The position numbers and the translations under genes are program-made. Shown in pieces: positions 1 to 7,511 of a stretch of DNA of 14,147 nt (positions are counted from its first letter, which is position 1; the number at the start of each line of letters is the position of its first letter). Source of the DNA: Granulosicoccus sp964498925 (lineage in GTDB: Bacteria; Pseudomonadota; Gammaproteobacteria; Granulosicoccales; Granulosicoccaceae); contig CAZCKD010000083.1 in NCBI GenBank assembly GCA_964498925.1, forward strand, positions 1 through 14,147, read 5' to 3'. Under the pieces are notes generated by a model. The model did no database searches, was not told where the DNA came from, and was given only the letters and a program-made list of their open reading frames with translations.

Positions 1-1
1 C

Positions 2-1561
2 GAAATCGAAGTGCTGGGCTATGAGCTGGAGATTCTGAATCGGGCCGATACGCCTCCATTCCAGTTGGACGATTCCAATGTGTCTGAGGAGAATCGCCTT
101 CGCTACCGATATGTGGATTTGCGCCGGCCTGAAATGCAGGAAAAGCTGCGTTTAAGAGCGCGCGTCGTGCGACAACTCCGACATGCCCTGGAAGGCGATG
201 GGTTTATTGAAGTCGATACGCCGATGCTGACCCGCGCCACACCGGAAGGTGCTCGAGACTATCTCGTGCCTAGCCGTAATCATCCCGGTGAGTTTTATGC
301 TCTGCCGCAGTCGCCTCAGTTGTTCAAGCAGCTGCTAATGATGGGCGGCATAGATCGCTACTATCAGGTGGCGCGCTGTTTTCGAGACGAAGATTTACGT
401 GCAGACCGCCAGCCTGAATTTTCTCAGTTAGATATCGAGATGTCGTTCATTGACGAAGACACCATCATGAGCAGTATGGAGTCAATGATGAAATCCTTGT
501 TCAAGGATGTTCTAGATGTCGATTTGGGTGGCGATGCCAGCACGGCGTTCCCGCGTATGACCTATGCGGATGCCATGAATTTGTATGGATCTGATAAGCC
601 GGATTTACGCATTCCGTTGGTGCTGACGGAAATTTCTGACCTGGTTCAGGATATCGAATTCAAAGTGTTTGCTGAACCTGCGAAAAACCCGAAAGGGCGA
701 GTCGCTGCCATGCGTGTACCAGGTGGAAATTCCTTAACGCGCAAAGAGATCGACGGCTACACAGAGTTCGTCGGCCGCTATGGTGCTAAGGGTCTGGCTT
801 ATATCAAGTGCAACGATATCGCAGCAGGCGCTGAAGGATTGCAATCGCCGATCGTAAAATTCTTCCCGGAAGAGGTGCTTGCGAAAGTTATCGAAAGAAC
901 AGGTGCTGAAAATGGCGATCTGATTTTCTTCGGGGCCGACAAAGGTTCTATCGTTGAGGCTGCTTTGGGTGCCTTGCGAGTTGAAGTCGGTAACAAGATG
1001 GGCATGGTCGAGGATGCTTGGAGACCGTTGTGGGTTGTCGATTTCCCTATGTTTGAATTTGATGAGCGGGAAAAACGCTGGCATGCGCTGCATCACCCGT
1101 TTACAGCACCATCTGCGGAATCTATCGAAGATTGGCAAAAGCAGTTGGATGAAGACCCGGGTCAGTGTTTGTCACGGGCTTACGATATGGTCTTGAACGG
1201 TACTGAGCTCGGTGGCGGTTCCATCCGTATCCATGACAGCCAGATGCAGCAAAAGGCGCTGGATGTGCTGGGTATCGAGTCGCAGGAAGCCAGTGACAAA
1301 TTCGGCTTTTTACTCGATGCACTGAAATACGGTGCTCCTCCTCATGGTGGTATTGCCTTTGGTCTTGACCGTCTGGTCATGTTGATGACCGGTGCAGAAA
1401 GCATTCGAGACGTTATGGCGTTCCCGAAAACTCAAAGTGCCAGTTGTCTGCTAACGAGTGCGCCGAGTGCCGTGTCCGATCAGCAAATGAAAGACTTGCA
1501 TTTGCGAACCCGGGCCAGAGCGGCAGCAACGACTCCCGGTACCCCGGGCAGCGATGCCTGA
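2..1561 (+). CDS. aspS: Aspartyl-tRNA synthetase, 5'-truncated by window edge
   Basis: Charges tRNA-Asp with aspartate in the cytoplasm; class II aminoacyl-tRNA synthetase of the bacterial type. The frame is open from base 2, so the GTG at 11 is internal rather than the start. From memory of the E. coli protein (about 590 aa), roughly the first 70-100 residues, covering most of the OB-fold anticodon-binding domain, lie outside the window. Visible hallmarks are the flexible-loop stretch TPEGARDYLVPSR (nt ~239-280), motif 2 FRDEDLRADRQPEF (nt ~380-421), the GAD insertion domain in the middle (nt ~700-1100), and motif 3 GGIAFGLDRL (from nt 1346). The C-terminal FPKTQSASCLLTSAPS resembles the family end, followed by a short polar tail. 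The TGA at 1559-1561 overlaps the next gene, suggesting co-transcription. No frameshift or missing catalytic motif was seen. Confidence 0.97.
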   Translation, partial: EIEVLGYELEILNRADTPPFQLDDSNVSEENRLRYRYVDLRRPEMQEKLRLRARVVRQLRHALEGDGFIEVDTPMLTRATPEGARDYLVPSRNHPGEFYALPQSPQLFKQLLMMGGIDRYYQVARCFRDEDLRADRQPEFSQLDIEMSFIDEDTIMSSMESMMKSLFKDVLDVDLGGDASTAFPRMTYADAMNLYGSDKPDLRIPLVLTEISDLVQDIEFKVFAEPAKNPKGRVAAMRVPGGNSLTRKEIDGYTEFVGRYGAKGLAYIKCNDIAAGAEGLQSPIVKFFPEEVLAKVIERTGAENGDLIFFGADKGSIVEAALGALRVEVGNKMGMVEDAWRPLWVVDFPMFEFDEREKRWHALHHPFTAPSAESIEDWQKQLDEDPGQCLSRAYDMVLNGTELGGGSIRIHDSQMQQKALDVLGIESQEASDKFGFLLDALKYGAPPHGGIAFGLDRLVMLMTGAESIRDVMAFPKTQSASCLLTSAPSAVSDQQMKDLHLRTRARAAATTPGTPGSDA

Positions 1562-2021
1562 AAAGACGACTAACGATTCATCGGTCCGGTCGCTATTCAA
1601 GCGGCCGGAATCGGTGCTCGTGGTGGTCTACACCGTCCAGCTCGACGTTTTACTGATTTCCCGCCGTACACCTGCAGGCTTCTGGCAATCGGTAACAGGT
1701 AGTCTGGAGGTCGGCGAAAGTCCTACCTCAGCCGCGCAGAGGGAGCTGCTGGAAGAGACTGGGATTACGCAAGAAGTGGTGGATCACGGCGTTCAACGCG
1801 TATTTCCCATTCGCTCAGCATGGCGTAAACGTTACGCACCCAATGTCACTGAGAACCGAGAGCATGAATTTAGTGTTCAGTTGCCCGCACGCTGTGAGGT
1901 GACGCTCGACCCTGACGAGCACACGGAGTTTCAATGGCTACCGCTGGTTGATGCCATCGCAAAAGTGGACTCCCGAACAAACCGCGCGGCTTTGCAAAAT
2001 ATTCTCAAAGCGGAAGGTTAG
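1554..2021 (+). CDS. nudB: Dihydroneopterin triphosphate diphosphatase (Nudix hydrolase NudB)
   Basis: Removes pyrophosphate from dihydroneopterin triphosphate in folate synthesis (function known for E. coli NudB). The 155-aa protein has a perfect Nudix box GX5EX7REUXEEXGU at residues 49-71 (G49, E55, R63-E64, E67-E68, G70). The N-terminal FKRPESVLVVVYT and FWQSVTGS, and the later KRYAPNVTEN, closely resemble E. coli NudB (KRPVSILVVIYA, FWQSVTGS, HRYAPGVTRN). Length is normal (about 150 aa). The ATG at 1554 overlaps the end of aspS by 8 nt with only a weak GGGC upstream, so translation is probably coupled. nudB next to aspS is also the E. coli arrangement. The Nudix call is certain; the substrate is inferred from similarity and synteny. 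Confidence 0.93.
   Translation: MPEKTTNDSSVRSLFKRPESVLVVVYTVQLDVLLISRRTPAGFWQSVTGSLEVGESPTSAAQRELLEETGITQEVVDHGVQRVFPIRSAWRKRYAPNVTENREHEFSVQLPARCEVTLDPDEHTEFQWLPLVDAIAKVDSRTNRAALQNILKAEG
2012..2017 (+). promoter_or_regulatory. Shine-Dalgarno deciding the hydrolase start
   Basis: GGAAGG lies 5 nt before the GTG at 2023. It supports that GTG over the upstream ATG at 1948, which would overlap nudB by 74 nt and add 25 residues without visible fold content. The site sits inside the last codons of nudB, consistent with coupled translation. Confidence 0.6.
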
Positions 2022-2022
2022 A

Positions 2023-2739
2023 GTGAGTGGGCGCAAATCTGGTGTTGGCAACGCGGCTGATGCCGGCTGCGCTGAGGGCGGTGTCACCGATAGAGGTCCC
2101 ACGATAAGCAGTCCTTCTGAAGATATTACAATTCTTGTGCATGGGATCTGGATGCAAGGCTCGCTCATGCGGGTGATGGCAAGAATGTTGGGTTCCCGTG
2201 GGTTCAAGACCCACACCGTAAGCTACGATTTTTTGAAAAAAAGTCCGGCAGAAAATGCCCGTTTTCTGGCCGATGAAATTGCCACTCTTAACGTTGAAAG
2301 AGTCAATCTTGTGGGACACAGTCTCGGTGGAATAGTTATCTTGCATCTTCTTGAGCAGGAGCCGGAGTTGGCGGTTAACCGGGTGGTGCTTATTGGATCT
2401 CCTGTGAACGGAAGTTCTTTTGCTCGTCGCATCCATAAAATTCGACTGCTGAGGCCGCTATTAGGGCGTTCCGTTGAGCAAGGTTTGCTAGGTGGTGCCC
2501 CAAGCTTTGCTAGTGAGCGACCACTGGGTATAATCACAGGTAAAATTCCTTTTAGAATTCCATCCTTCTTGTCAGCGTCGCAAGGTGGTACTGATGGCGT
2601 GGTGCTGGAACATGAAACCCTCGTTGATAGAGCGAGCGATCATATTTCTCTGCCTTTCACCCATTCAACGATGATTTTTACGCGGCGATGCTCGGATTAT
2701 GTTGGCAACTTTCTGGAAACCGGTAGATTTAAGTCCTGA
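2023..2739 (+). CDS. Alpha/beta-fold hydrolase (esterase/lipase-like)
   Basis: Serine hydrolase of the alpha/beta fold; substrate unknown. With the GTG start it has 238 residues. An oxyanion-type HGIW follows the first hydrophobic strand (ITILVHG, ~residues 35-41). The nucleophile elbow is GHSLGG (98-103, Ser100). Plausible remaining triad members are Asp191 in GTDGVV and His214 in FTHSTM. The strand-HG-x-W start and GHSLGG elbow resemble PGAP1-like or lipase-class esterases rather than lid-bearing triacylglycerol lipases. The first ~30 residues are Gly/Ala/Ser rich and form neither a signal peptide nor a membrane segment, so the protein is probably cytoplasmic. It starts 1 nt after the nudB stop and looks co-transcribed with nudB and aspS. 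Gene identity beyond the fold is not recognised. Confidence 0.85.
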   Translation: MSGRKSGVGNAADAGCAEGGVTDRGPTISSPSEDITILVHGIWMQGSLMRVMARMLGSRGFKTHTVSYDFLKKSPAENARFLADEIATLNVERVNLVGHSLGGIVILHLLEQEPELAVNRVVLIGSPVNGSSFARRIHKIRLLRPLLGRSVEQGLLGGAPSFASERPLGIITGKIPFRIPSFLSASQGGTDGVVLEHETLVDRASDHISLPFTHSTMIFTRRCSDYVGNFLETGRFKS

Positions 2740-2820
2740 GCGCTTTAGTAATATTGCCGTAAATGAGCCACAATAACGTTCATCGGGGCGACCGAAAAAC
2801 AATTAACCAAGAGGCAGTAC

Positions 2821-3558
2821 ATGGCTGGACATAGTAAATGGGCCAATATTCAGCATCGAAAAAACGCGCAGGATGCCAAGCGTGGGAAGCTGTTTACTAA
2901 GCTTATCCGGGAGATTAACGTTGCAGCGAAGATGGGTGGCTCTGATCTAGGCGCCAATCCCAGGCTGAGGCTTGCCGTGGATAGGGCTCTAGGCGGCAAC
3001 ATGACCAAAGACACCATCGACCGCGCCATTAAAAAGGGTGCCGGTGAGTTGGAGGATGTGGCCTACGAAGAAAATCGTTATGAAGGCTACGGTGTCAATG
3101 GCGTAGCCATTATGGTCGACACCATGACCGACAACCGCAATCGCACAGTCTCTGAAGTGAAGCATGCCTTCACGAAGTACGGCGGCAATATGGGCACACA
3201 AGGTTCTGTCTCATATCTTTTCGAAAAACAGGGTGTATTGAATTTTCCTGCTGGAACCGATGAAGATGCTGTGATGGAAGTGGCTTTGGAATCCGGTGCT
3301 GAAGATATCGTGACAGAAGAAGACGGCTCGATTGAAGTGCTAACCACAGATGCGACATTCGTTGATGTTAAAGAAGCGCTTGCGGCGGCTAACCTTGAAC
3401 CTGAACACTCAGAAGTTACGATGCGCGCCGGCACGTCGGTCGATCTGGATGTAGAGCAAGGGCAAAAATTACTCAAATTGATTGATGCGCTAGAAGACCT
3501 GGATGATGTTCAGGACGTATTCACCAATGCAGAAATTCCGGGCGAAGCCTACGAGTGA
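2821..3558 (+). CDS. yebC: YebC/TACO1-family protein
   Basis: The 245-aa protein begins with the family signature MAGHSKWANIQHRK (residues 1-14), followed by KRGKLFTKLIREI, and has the length of E. coli YebC (246 aa). Family members were first annotated as transcriptional regulators (PmpR in Pseudomonas). Mitochondrial TACO1 and some bacterial members act on the ribosome to ease translation of proline-rich stretches, so the older regulator label should be treated with care. The C-terminal half is acidic, as usual. A clear ribosome site GAGG (2811-2814) lies 6 nt before the ATG. The stop overlaps the GTG of ruvC, and yebC-ruvC linkage is widely conserved. The 81-nt spacer before it shows no convincing promoter or terminator to me. 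Confidence 0.97.
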   Translation: MAGHSKWANIQHRKNAQDAKRGKLFTKLIREINVAAKMGGSDLGANPRLRLAVDRALGGNMTKDTIDRAIKKGAGELEDVAYEENRYEGYGVNGVAIMVDTMTDNRNRTVSEVKHAFTKYGGNMGTQGSVSYLFEKQGVLNFPAGTDEDAVMEVALESGAEDIVTEEDGSIEVLTTDATFVDVKEALAAANLEPEHSEVTMRAGTSVDLDVEQGQKLLKLIDALEDLDDVQDVFTNAEIPGEAYE

Positions 3559-4121
3559 GTAGTGCTCGGGCAAATGGACTCATTCGCGTACTCGGTATTG
3601 ACCCGGGCTCAGTGATAACCGGTTATGGGTTAATCGAATCTGACGGTGCGCGAAGCTTTCATTTGGCACACGGCCATATACGGGTAAAGGGCGATAACTT
3701 TGCTGAAAAGCTTGGTCATATTCATGCCGAGATTGGCGAGGTAATCTCTCAATGGCAGCCACAGGAGGTGGCTGTTGAGCAAGTGTTTCTTAGTAACAAT
3801 GCTATGTCCGCGCTCAAACTTGGTCAGGCACGTGGTGCTGCCATCACTGCGGCTGTGTCCCGTCAACTGCCCGTTTCTGAGTATGCCCCGCGCTTGGTTA
3901 AGAAAGTTGTTACCGGTTCAGGTGCGGCAGACAAGCAGCAAGTTCAGACAATGGTTAAAGCTATGTTACAGATAGCTAAAACCTTACAGGTAGATGCTGC
4001 CGATGGTTTGGCCATTGCGATTTGTCATGCGCATTCTCGAAGCACTACGGTCAAATCGCTGGAAGGTATGGCTGGTTACGCTCCACGAAAACGTGCAAAA
4101 GGAAGAGGACTACGTCGATGA
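3555..4121 (+). CDS. ruvC: Holliday junction endonuclease RuvC
   Basis: Resolves Holliday junctions by symmetric cleavage, working with the RuvAB branch-migration motor. The 188-aa protein has an RNase H-like fold. The four acidic metal ligands line up with E. coli D7, E66, D138 and D141: D16 (GIDPGS), E75 (VEQVF), D147 and D150 (DAADGLAIA). The N-terminus is 9 residues longer than E. coli, and the C-terminal tail is basic (RKRAKGRGLRR). The GTG start at 3555 overlaps the yebC stop by 4 nt (GTGA). No other start lies between it and the GIDPGS motif. Its own stop overlaps the ruvA ATG (ATGA). Tight packing implies translational coupling through yebC-ruvC-ruvA. Confidence 0.97.
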   Translation: MSSARANGLIRVLGIDPGSVITGYGLIESDGARSFHLAHGHIRVKGDNFAEKLGHIHAEIGEVISQWQPQEVAVEQVFLSNNAMSALKLGQARGAAITAAVSRQLPVSEYAPRLVKKVVTGSGAADKQQVQTMVKAMLQIAKTLQVDAADGLAIAICHAHSRSTTVKSLEGMAGYAPRKRAKGRGLRR

Positions 4122-4717
4122 TCGGTCGTTTAACTGGAGTCTTGTTAGAGAAAAATCCGCCATCGTTACTGGTTGATGTGCAGGGAGTCGGATATGAAGT
4201 CGACGCTCCCATGTCCACGTTTTATTCCTTGCCAGTAAGGGGTGAAACAATATCCTTATTCACTCACCTTGTTGTCAGGGATGATGCCCATCTCCTTTTC
4301 GGCTTTGCTACATCCACTGAACGTGTTCTTTTCCGTGCACTGTTAAAGGTTAACGGTGTAGGGGCCAAGGTTGCGTTAGCGATATTGTCTGGTTTAAGCA
4401 CTGAAGAATTTATCGCCTGTGTTACCACTAAAGATGTTTCTGCATTAACCAAGGTTCCTGGTATCGGAAAAAAAACGGCCGAAAGACTGCTTATTGAACT
4501 GCAGGATAAGGTAGATTCTTTGGGCATTGCCGTTCCCGGTACTCCGCAGCAGCGACCCTTACCCGATTCGCAATCTATCCGGGTGCAAGCGGAAGAAGCG
4601 TTGGCTGCTTTGGGTTACAAAGCGACTGAAGCTACGCGGCTACTGGACAAAGCCGCGACCCCTGATCAAAGTGTTGAACAGATGATTAAAGCAGCATTAC
4701 AAAGTGCTGCAAAATGA
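4118..4717 (+). CDS. ruvA: Holliday junction DNA helicase subunit RuvA
   Basis: Tetrameric junction-binding subunit that loads the RuvB motor. With the ATG at 4118 the protein has 199 residues and begins MIGRLTG, as the family does; the frame is open further upstream inside ruvC but those codons are not RuvA. Domain I is the OB-fold (1-63), with the acidic pin at D55-D56 (VVRDDAHLL). Domain II carries two helix-hairpin-helix motifs, NGVGAKVALAIL (79-90) and VPGIGKKTAERL (113-124). A Pro/Gln/Ser linker (~138-152) leads to the C-terminal RuvB-contacting domain III (153-199). GGAAGAGG (4101-4108) precedes the start by 9 nt, and the ATG overlaps the ruvC TGA. Confidence 0.97.
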   Translation: MIGRLTGVLLEKNPPSLLVDVQGVGYEVDAPMSTFYSLPVRGETISLFTHLVVRDDAHLLFGFATSTERVLFRALLKVNGVGAKVALAILSGLSTEEFIACVTTKDVSALTKVPGIGKKTAERLLIELQDKVDSLGIAVPGTPQQRPLPDSQSIRVQAEEALAALGYKATEATRLLDKAATPDQSVEQMIKAALQSAAK

Positions 4718-4762
4718 CACTCATCAGCTTGAGTGCCTGCTTAAAACTAAGTTGAGATTGTC

Positions 4763-5776
4763 ATGGATACAGAAGATCGATTGATCGCTGCAGATGCACG
4801 CAATGAAGATGCGCAAGAGCGCGCTATGCGGCCGAAGTTACTGGCCGACTATCATGGTCAGCGTGCTGTTACCGAACAGATGGAGCTTTTTATCTCGGCG
4901 GCAAAGCTGCGCGAGGAAGCATTGGATCATGTGCTTGTATTCGGGCCTCCAGGCTTGGGGAAAACAACGCTTGCCAACATCATTGCTAACGAGCTGGATG
5001 TCAGAATTCTGCATACCTCGGGTCCGGTACTGGAGCGCCCTGGCGATCTGGCCGCCATCCTAACCAACCTTGAAGCCAATGATGTGTTGTTTATCGATGA
5101 GATTCATCGAATGAGCGCATTGGTTGAGGAAGTGCTCTATCCGGCGATGGAGGACTACCAGATCGATATCATGACCGGGGAGGGCGTGAGTGCCCGTTCA
5201 TTCAAGATTGATCTTCCACCGTTCACGTTGGTGGGTGCTACAACTCGTGCAGGATTACTGACATCGCCGTTAAGAGATCGCTTTGGTATCGTTCAACGAC
5301 TCGAATTTTATGAGGTCAATGATTTGGCAGGCATCGTTGCGCGATCTGCCCGATTGCTTGAGGTTCCTATTGATGATCAAGGTTGTATTGAGATTGCTCG
5401 TCGCTCACGAGGTACGCCGCGCATTGCCAATCGACTGTTGAGACGCGTGCGTGATTACGCCGATATCAGAGCAGATGGATCTATCAATTCAGAAACAGCC
5501 GATGCTGCATTAAATTTACTGAATGTTGATCGTCTGGGTTTGGATGCCATGGACCGTCGTTTATTAAACGCGATCATTCACAAGTTTGATGGCGGGCCGG
5601 TTGGAATCGATAACCTTGGTGCTGCGATCAGTGAAGAGACTGGAACGCTGGAGGAGGTCATCGAACCGTATCTTATTCAGCAGGGATTGCTCATGCGAAC
5701 ACCGCGTGGACGAGTTGTAACGCCGCATACTTACAGACACTTTGGACTCGAAGCGCCAGCTCTCGTCGAACGCTAG
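4763..5776 (+). CDS. ruvB: Holliday junction branch-migration ATPase RuvB
   Basis: Hexameric AAA+ motor that pulls DNA through the RuvA-bound junction. It has 337 residues, the usual length. Walker A is GPPGLGKT (61-68) and Walker B is LFIDEIH (109-115). Sensor 1 is in GATTRAG (158-164), and the arginine-finger region is SPLRDRFG (168-175). The C-terminal winged-helix domain includes DRRLLNAI and the closing TPRGRVVTPHTYRHFG. The 45-nt gap after ruvA holds a short perfect dyad (CACTCA/TGAGTG, 4718-4735) without a T-run, so ruvB is probably read from the same transcript. Only a weak GAG (4754-4756) precedes the ATG. All catalytic motifs are intact. Confidence 0.98.
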   Translation: MDTEDRLIAADARNEDAQERAMRPKLLADYHGQRAVTEQMELFISAAKLREEALDHVLVFGPPGLGKTTLANIIANELDVRILHTSGPVLERPGDLAAILTNLEANDVLFIDEIHRMSALVEEVLYPAMEDYQIDIMTGEGVSARSFKIDLPPFTLVGATTRAGLLTSPLRDRFGIVQRLEFYEVNDLAGIVARSARLLEVPIDDQGCIEIARRSRGTPRIANRLLRRVRDYADIRADGSINSETADAALNLLNVDRLGLDAMDRRLLNAIIHKFDGGPVGIDNLGAAISEETGTLEEVIEPYLIQQGLLMRTPRGRVVTPHTYRHFGLEAPALVER

Positions 5777-5811
5777 GTTACAAAGATGCCGCCTGAGTAA
5801 TGGCATACGGT

Positions 5812-5817
5812 TATAAT
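5812..5817 (+). promoter_or_regulatory. Possible -10 box upstream of the tol operon
   Basis: A perfect TATAAT lies in the 145-nt ruvB-ybgC spacer, about 104 nt before ybgC. No recognisable -35 hexamer sits 16-18 nt upstream (the position reads CCGCCT), and there is no extended -10 TGn. A small dyad TGATC-TTC-GATCA (5817-5829) overlaps its 3' end. A promoter in this spacer is expected from tol operons elsewhere, but this box alone is weak evidence. Confidence 0.25.
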
Positions 5818-5921
5818 GATCTTCGATCAGAGTCTTTCTTCGTTACTGTTTTATTAAAAATTTCATCGCGATAAAGATTGTAGTGTCTGTATTTTCGAGG
5901 TTCAGTCTGTAATACTTAACC

Positions 5922-6326
5922 ATGCTCCAATATTCTCTACCCATTCGTGTGTACATAGAAGACACCGATGCCGGCGGAATCGTTTTTTACGCTAACTATT
6001 TGCGATACATGGAACGTGCTCGTACAGAATGGTTAAGAGCGTGTGGTGTGGAGCTGGATACATTGCAATATCAACATCGAAAACAGTTTGTGGTGCGTTC
6101 CGTCCAAATTGATTTTCACTCTCCAGCAAAATTTAACGACCAACTCTCTGCGTGCGCCAATTTAGTGACATTGAGGTCTGCAAGTTTAATGTGTCAACAA
6201 CCTATCTTTCGGGGGGATGTCATGCTGACTGATGCTGCTGTAAAATTAGTGTGTGTTGATTCCGACACATTAGCCCCGTGTGCAATTCCAGCCGAAATCA
6301 AAGAGGCAATGACCCGTGAATTCTGA
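5922..6326 (+). CDS. ybgC: Acyl-CoA thioesterase YbgC (tol-pal-associated)
   Basis: Hotdog-fold thioesterase that hydrolyses acyl-CoA or acyl-ACP thioesters. It is the usual first gene of tol-pal operons, and an accessory role linked to phospholipid metabolism has been proposed. The 134-aa protein carries the 4HBT signature EDTDAGGIVFYANY (13-26), with Asp16 aligned to the catalytic Asp of the family, followed by YLRYMERARTEWL. Length equals E. coli YbgC. In-frame TAA at 5910-5912 limits the start to the ATG at 5922. No Shine-Dalgarno lies at normal distance; the nearest GAGG ends 21 nt upstream. The 3' end overlaps the GTG of tolQ by 11 nt. Confidence 0.95.
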   Translation: MLQYSLPIRVYIEDTDAGGIVFYANYLRYMERARTEWLRACGVELDTLQYQHRKQFVVRSVQIDFHSPAKFNDQLSACANLVTLRSASLMCQQPIFRGDVMLTDAAVKLVCVDSDTLAPCAIPAEIKEAMTREF

Positions 6327-7011
6327 ATTGTCTATTCTGCAACTGATCCTGGATGCCAGCCCTGTTGTGCAGGGCGTCATGGTCATTCTGGTCATTGCGT
6401 CCATATTGTCCTGGGCACTCATTCTGGGTAAATCCCGGCAGCTTCGTCGAGCCAAACGACTCGCAGAAGATTTTGAACAAGACTTCTGGGGTTCTTCAGA
6501 TATATCCGGAACCTACTCTAAGCTGACAATGCGTCGCGGCACACTCGATGGTCTGGAAAGAATCTTTGAAGCCGGCTTTTCGGAGTTTGGACGCTTACGT
6601 AGAAAGACCAGTAGTGATGAAATCATTATGGATGGCTCTACACGTGCCATGCGTATCGCTGTCTCACGAGAAGCAGATATCGTTGAAAATCATCTGCCGT
6701 TTTTAGCGACGGTGGGTTCCATCAGCCCATACATTGGTTTATTCGGTACAGTTTGGGGAATCATGAATTCCTTTACTGCTTTGGGTAACGTTCAGCAGGC
6801 GACCTTGGCAATGGTAGCGCCGGGTATCGCTGAAGCACTTATCGCTACGGCGATTGGTTTGTTCGCAGCTATACCGGCCGTTATTTTCTACAATCGCTTC
6901 GCAACAGATGTCGACCGACTGCTTAACCGGTATGAGAACTTTGCTGAAGAATTCTCCACGGTGTTACAACGTCAGGCCATACGACGTGCCGGCCAAGACG
7001 GGGACCTGTAG
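6316..7011 (+). CDS. tolQ: Tol-Pal proton channel subunit TolQ
   Basis: Inner-membrane subunit of the TolQ-TolR proton-driven motor, homologous to ExbB and MotA. It has 231 residues. TM1 is at ~17-37 (VVQGVMVILVIASILSWALI), followed by a large cytoplasmic loop. TM2 is at ~129-151 (containing GSISPYIGLFGTVWGI) and TM3 at ~171-193 (IAEALIATAIGLFAAIPAV). The TM2 and TM3 sequences are almost identical to E. coli TolQ. The GTG start at 6316 overlaps ybgC; AGAGG (6302-6306) is 9 nt upstream. The nearby ATG at 6309 is in another frame. It is followed by tolR after 47 nt. Confidence 0.97.
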   Translation: MNSELSILQLILDASPVVQGVMVILVIASILSWALILGKSRQLRRAKRLAEDFEQDFWGSSDISGTYSKLTMRRGTLDGLERIFEAGFSEFGRLRRKTSSDEIIMDGSTRAMRIAVSREADIVENHLPFLATVGSISPYIGLFGTVWGIMNSFTALGNVQQATLAMVAPGIAEALIATAIGLFAAIPAVIFYNRFATDVDRLLNRYENFAEEFSTVLQRQAIRRAGQDGDL

Positions 7012-7058
7012 GCGCAATCGTGCATACTGAAATCAACAGCAGACTGAAGGAACAGTAG

Positions 7059-7508
7059 GTGGCCAGAGCCATTCGTCAATTCCGCACGCATCGTCGTGGC
7101 AGGCGCCAAGTGTCAGAAATCAATGTGGTTCCGTACATTGATGTCATGCTGGTATTGCTGGTGATATTCATGATTACCGCACCTTTACTGCAAACAGGTG
7201 TTGAAATCGATCTGCCAGATGCAGCGGCCACTCCGATTGCAGACTCCGGTGACTCCACTGAGCCATTGATACTCTCGGTTAGTGCCGATGGCGAGTGGTA
7301 TCTCAATGTAGGAGAAGACCCTGAAAGTCCTATGGCCAGAGAAGAGATTCTTCGATTGGCCAGCGCCGTGTTGCGTATCAACCCCTCCCGGCGGGTGCTG
7401 GTTGCCGGTGATAAGTCGATTGATTACGGGCAAATAATGCAGGCGATGGTCACGCTTCAACTGGCAGGCGCCCCAGAGATTGGTTTGATGTCGGATCCTG
7501 CGCGATAG
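7059..7508 (+). CDS. tolR: Tol-Pal motor subunit TolR
   Basis: ExbD/TolR family, the single-pass partner of TolQ. It has 149 residues: a basic cytoplasmic N-terminus (MARAIRQFRTHRRGRRQ), then SEINVVPYIDVMLVLL with the membrane Asp28 that aligns with the proton-carrying D23 of E. coli TolR. The periplasmic domain starts with VEIDLPDA (48-55) and ends with the family-like IGLMSDPAR. The GTG start at 7059 has AAGGAA (7047-7052) 6 nt upstream. The 47-nt gap after tolQ shows no separate promoter to me. tolA follows after only 3 nt. Confidence 0.97.
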   Translation: MARAIRQFRTHRRGRRQVSEINVVPYIDVMLVLLVIFMITAPLLQTGVEIDLPDAAATPIADSGDSTEPLILSVSADGEWYLNVGEDPESPMAREEILRLASAVLRINPSRRVLVAGDKSIDYGQIMQAMVTLQLAGAPEIGLMSDPAR

Positions 7509-7511
7509 ATC

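Noticed and set aside
4718..4735. CACTCA/TGAGTG hairpin between ruvA and ruvB as a terminator
   Set aside because: Only 6 bp and no T-run follows; ruvA-ruvB co-transcription is the norm.
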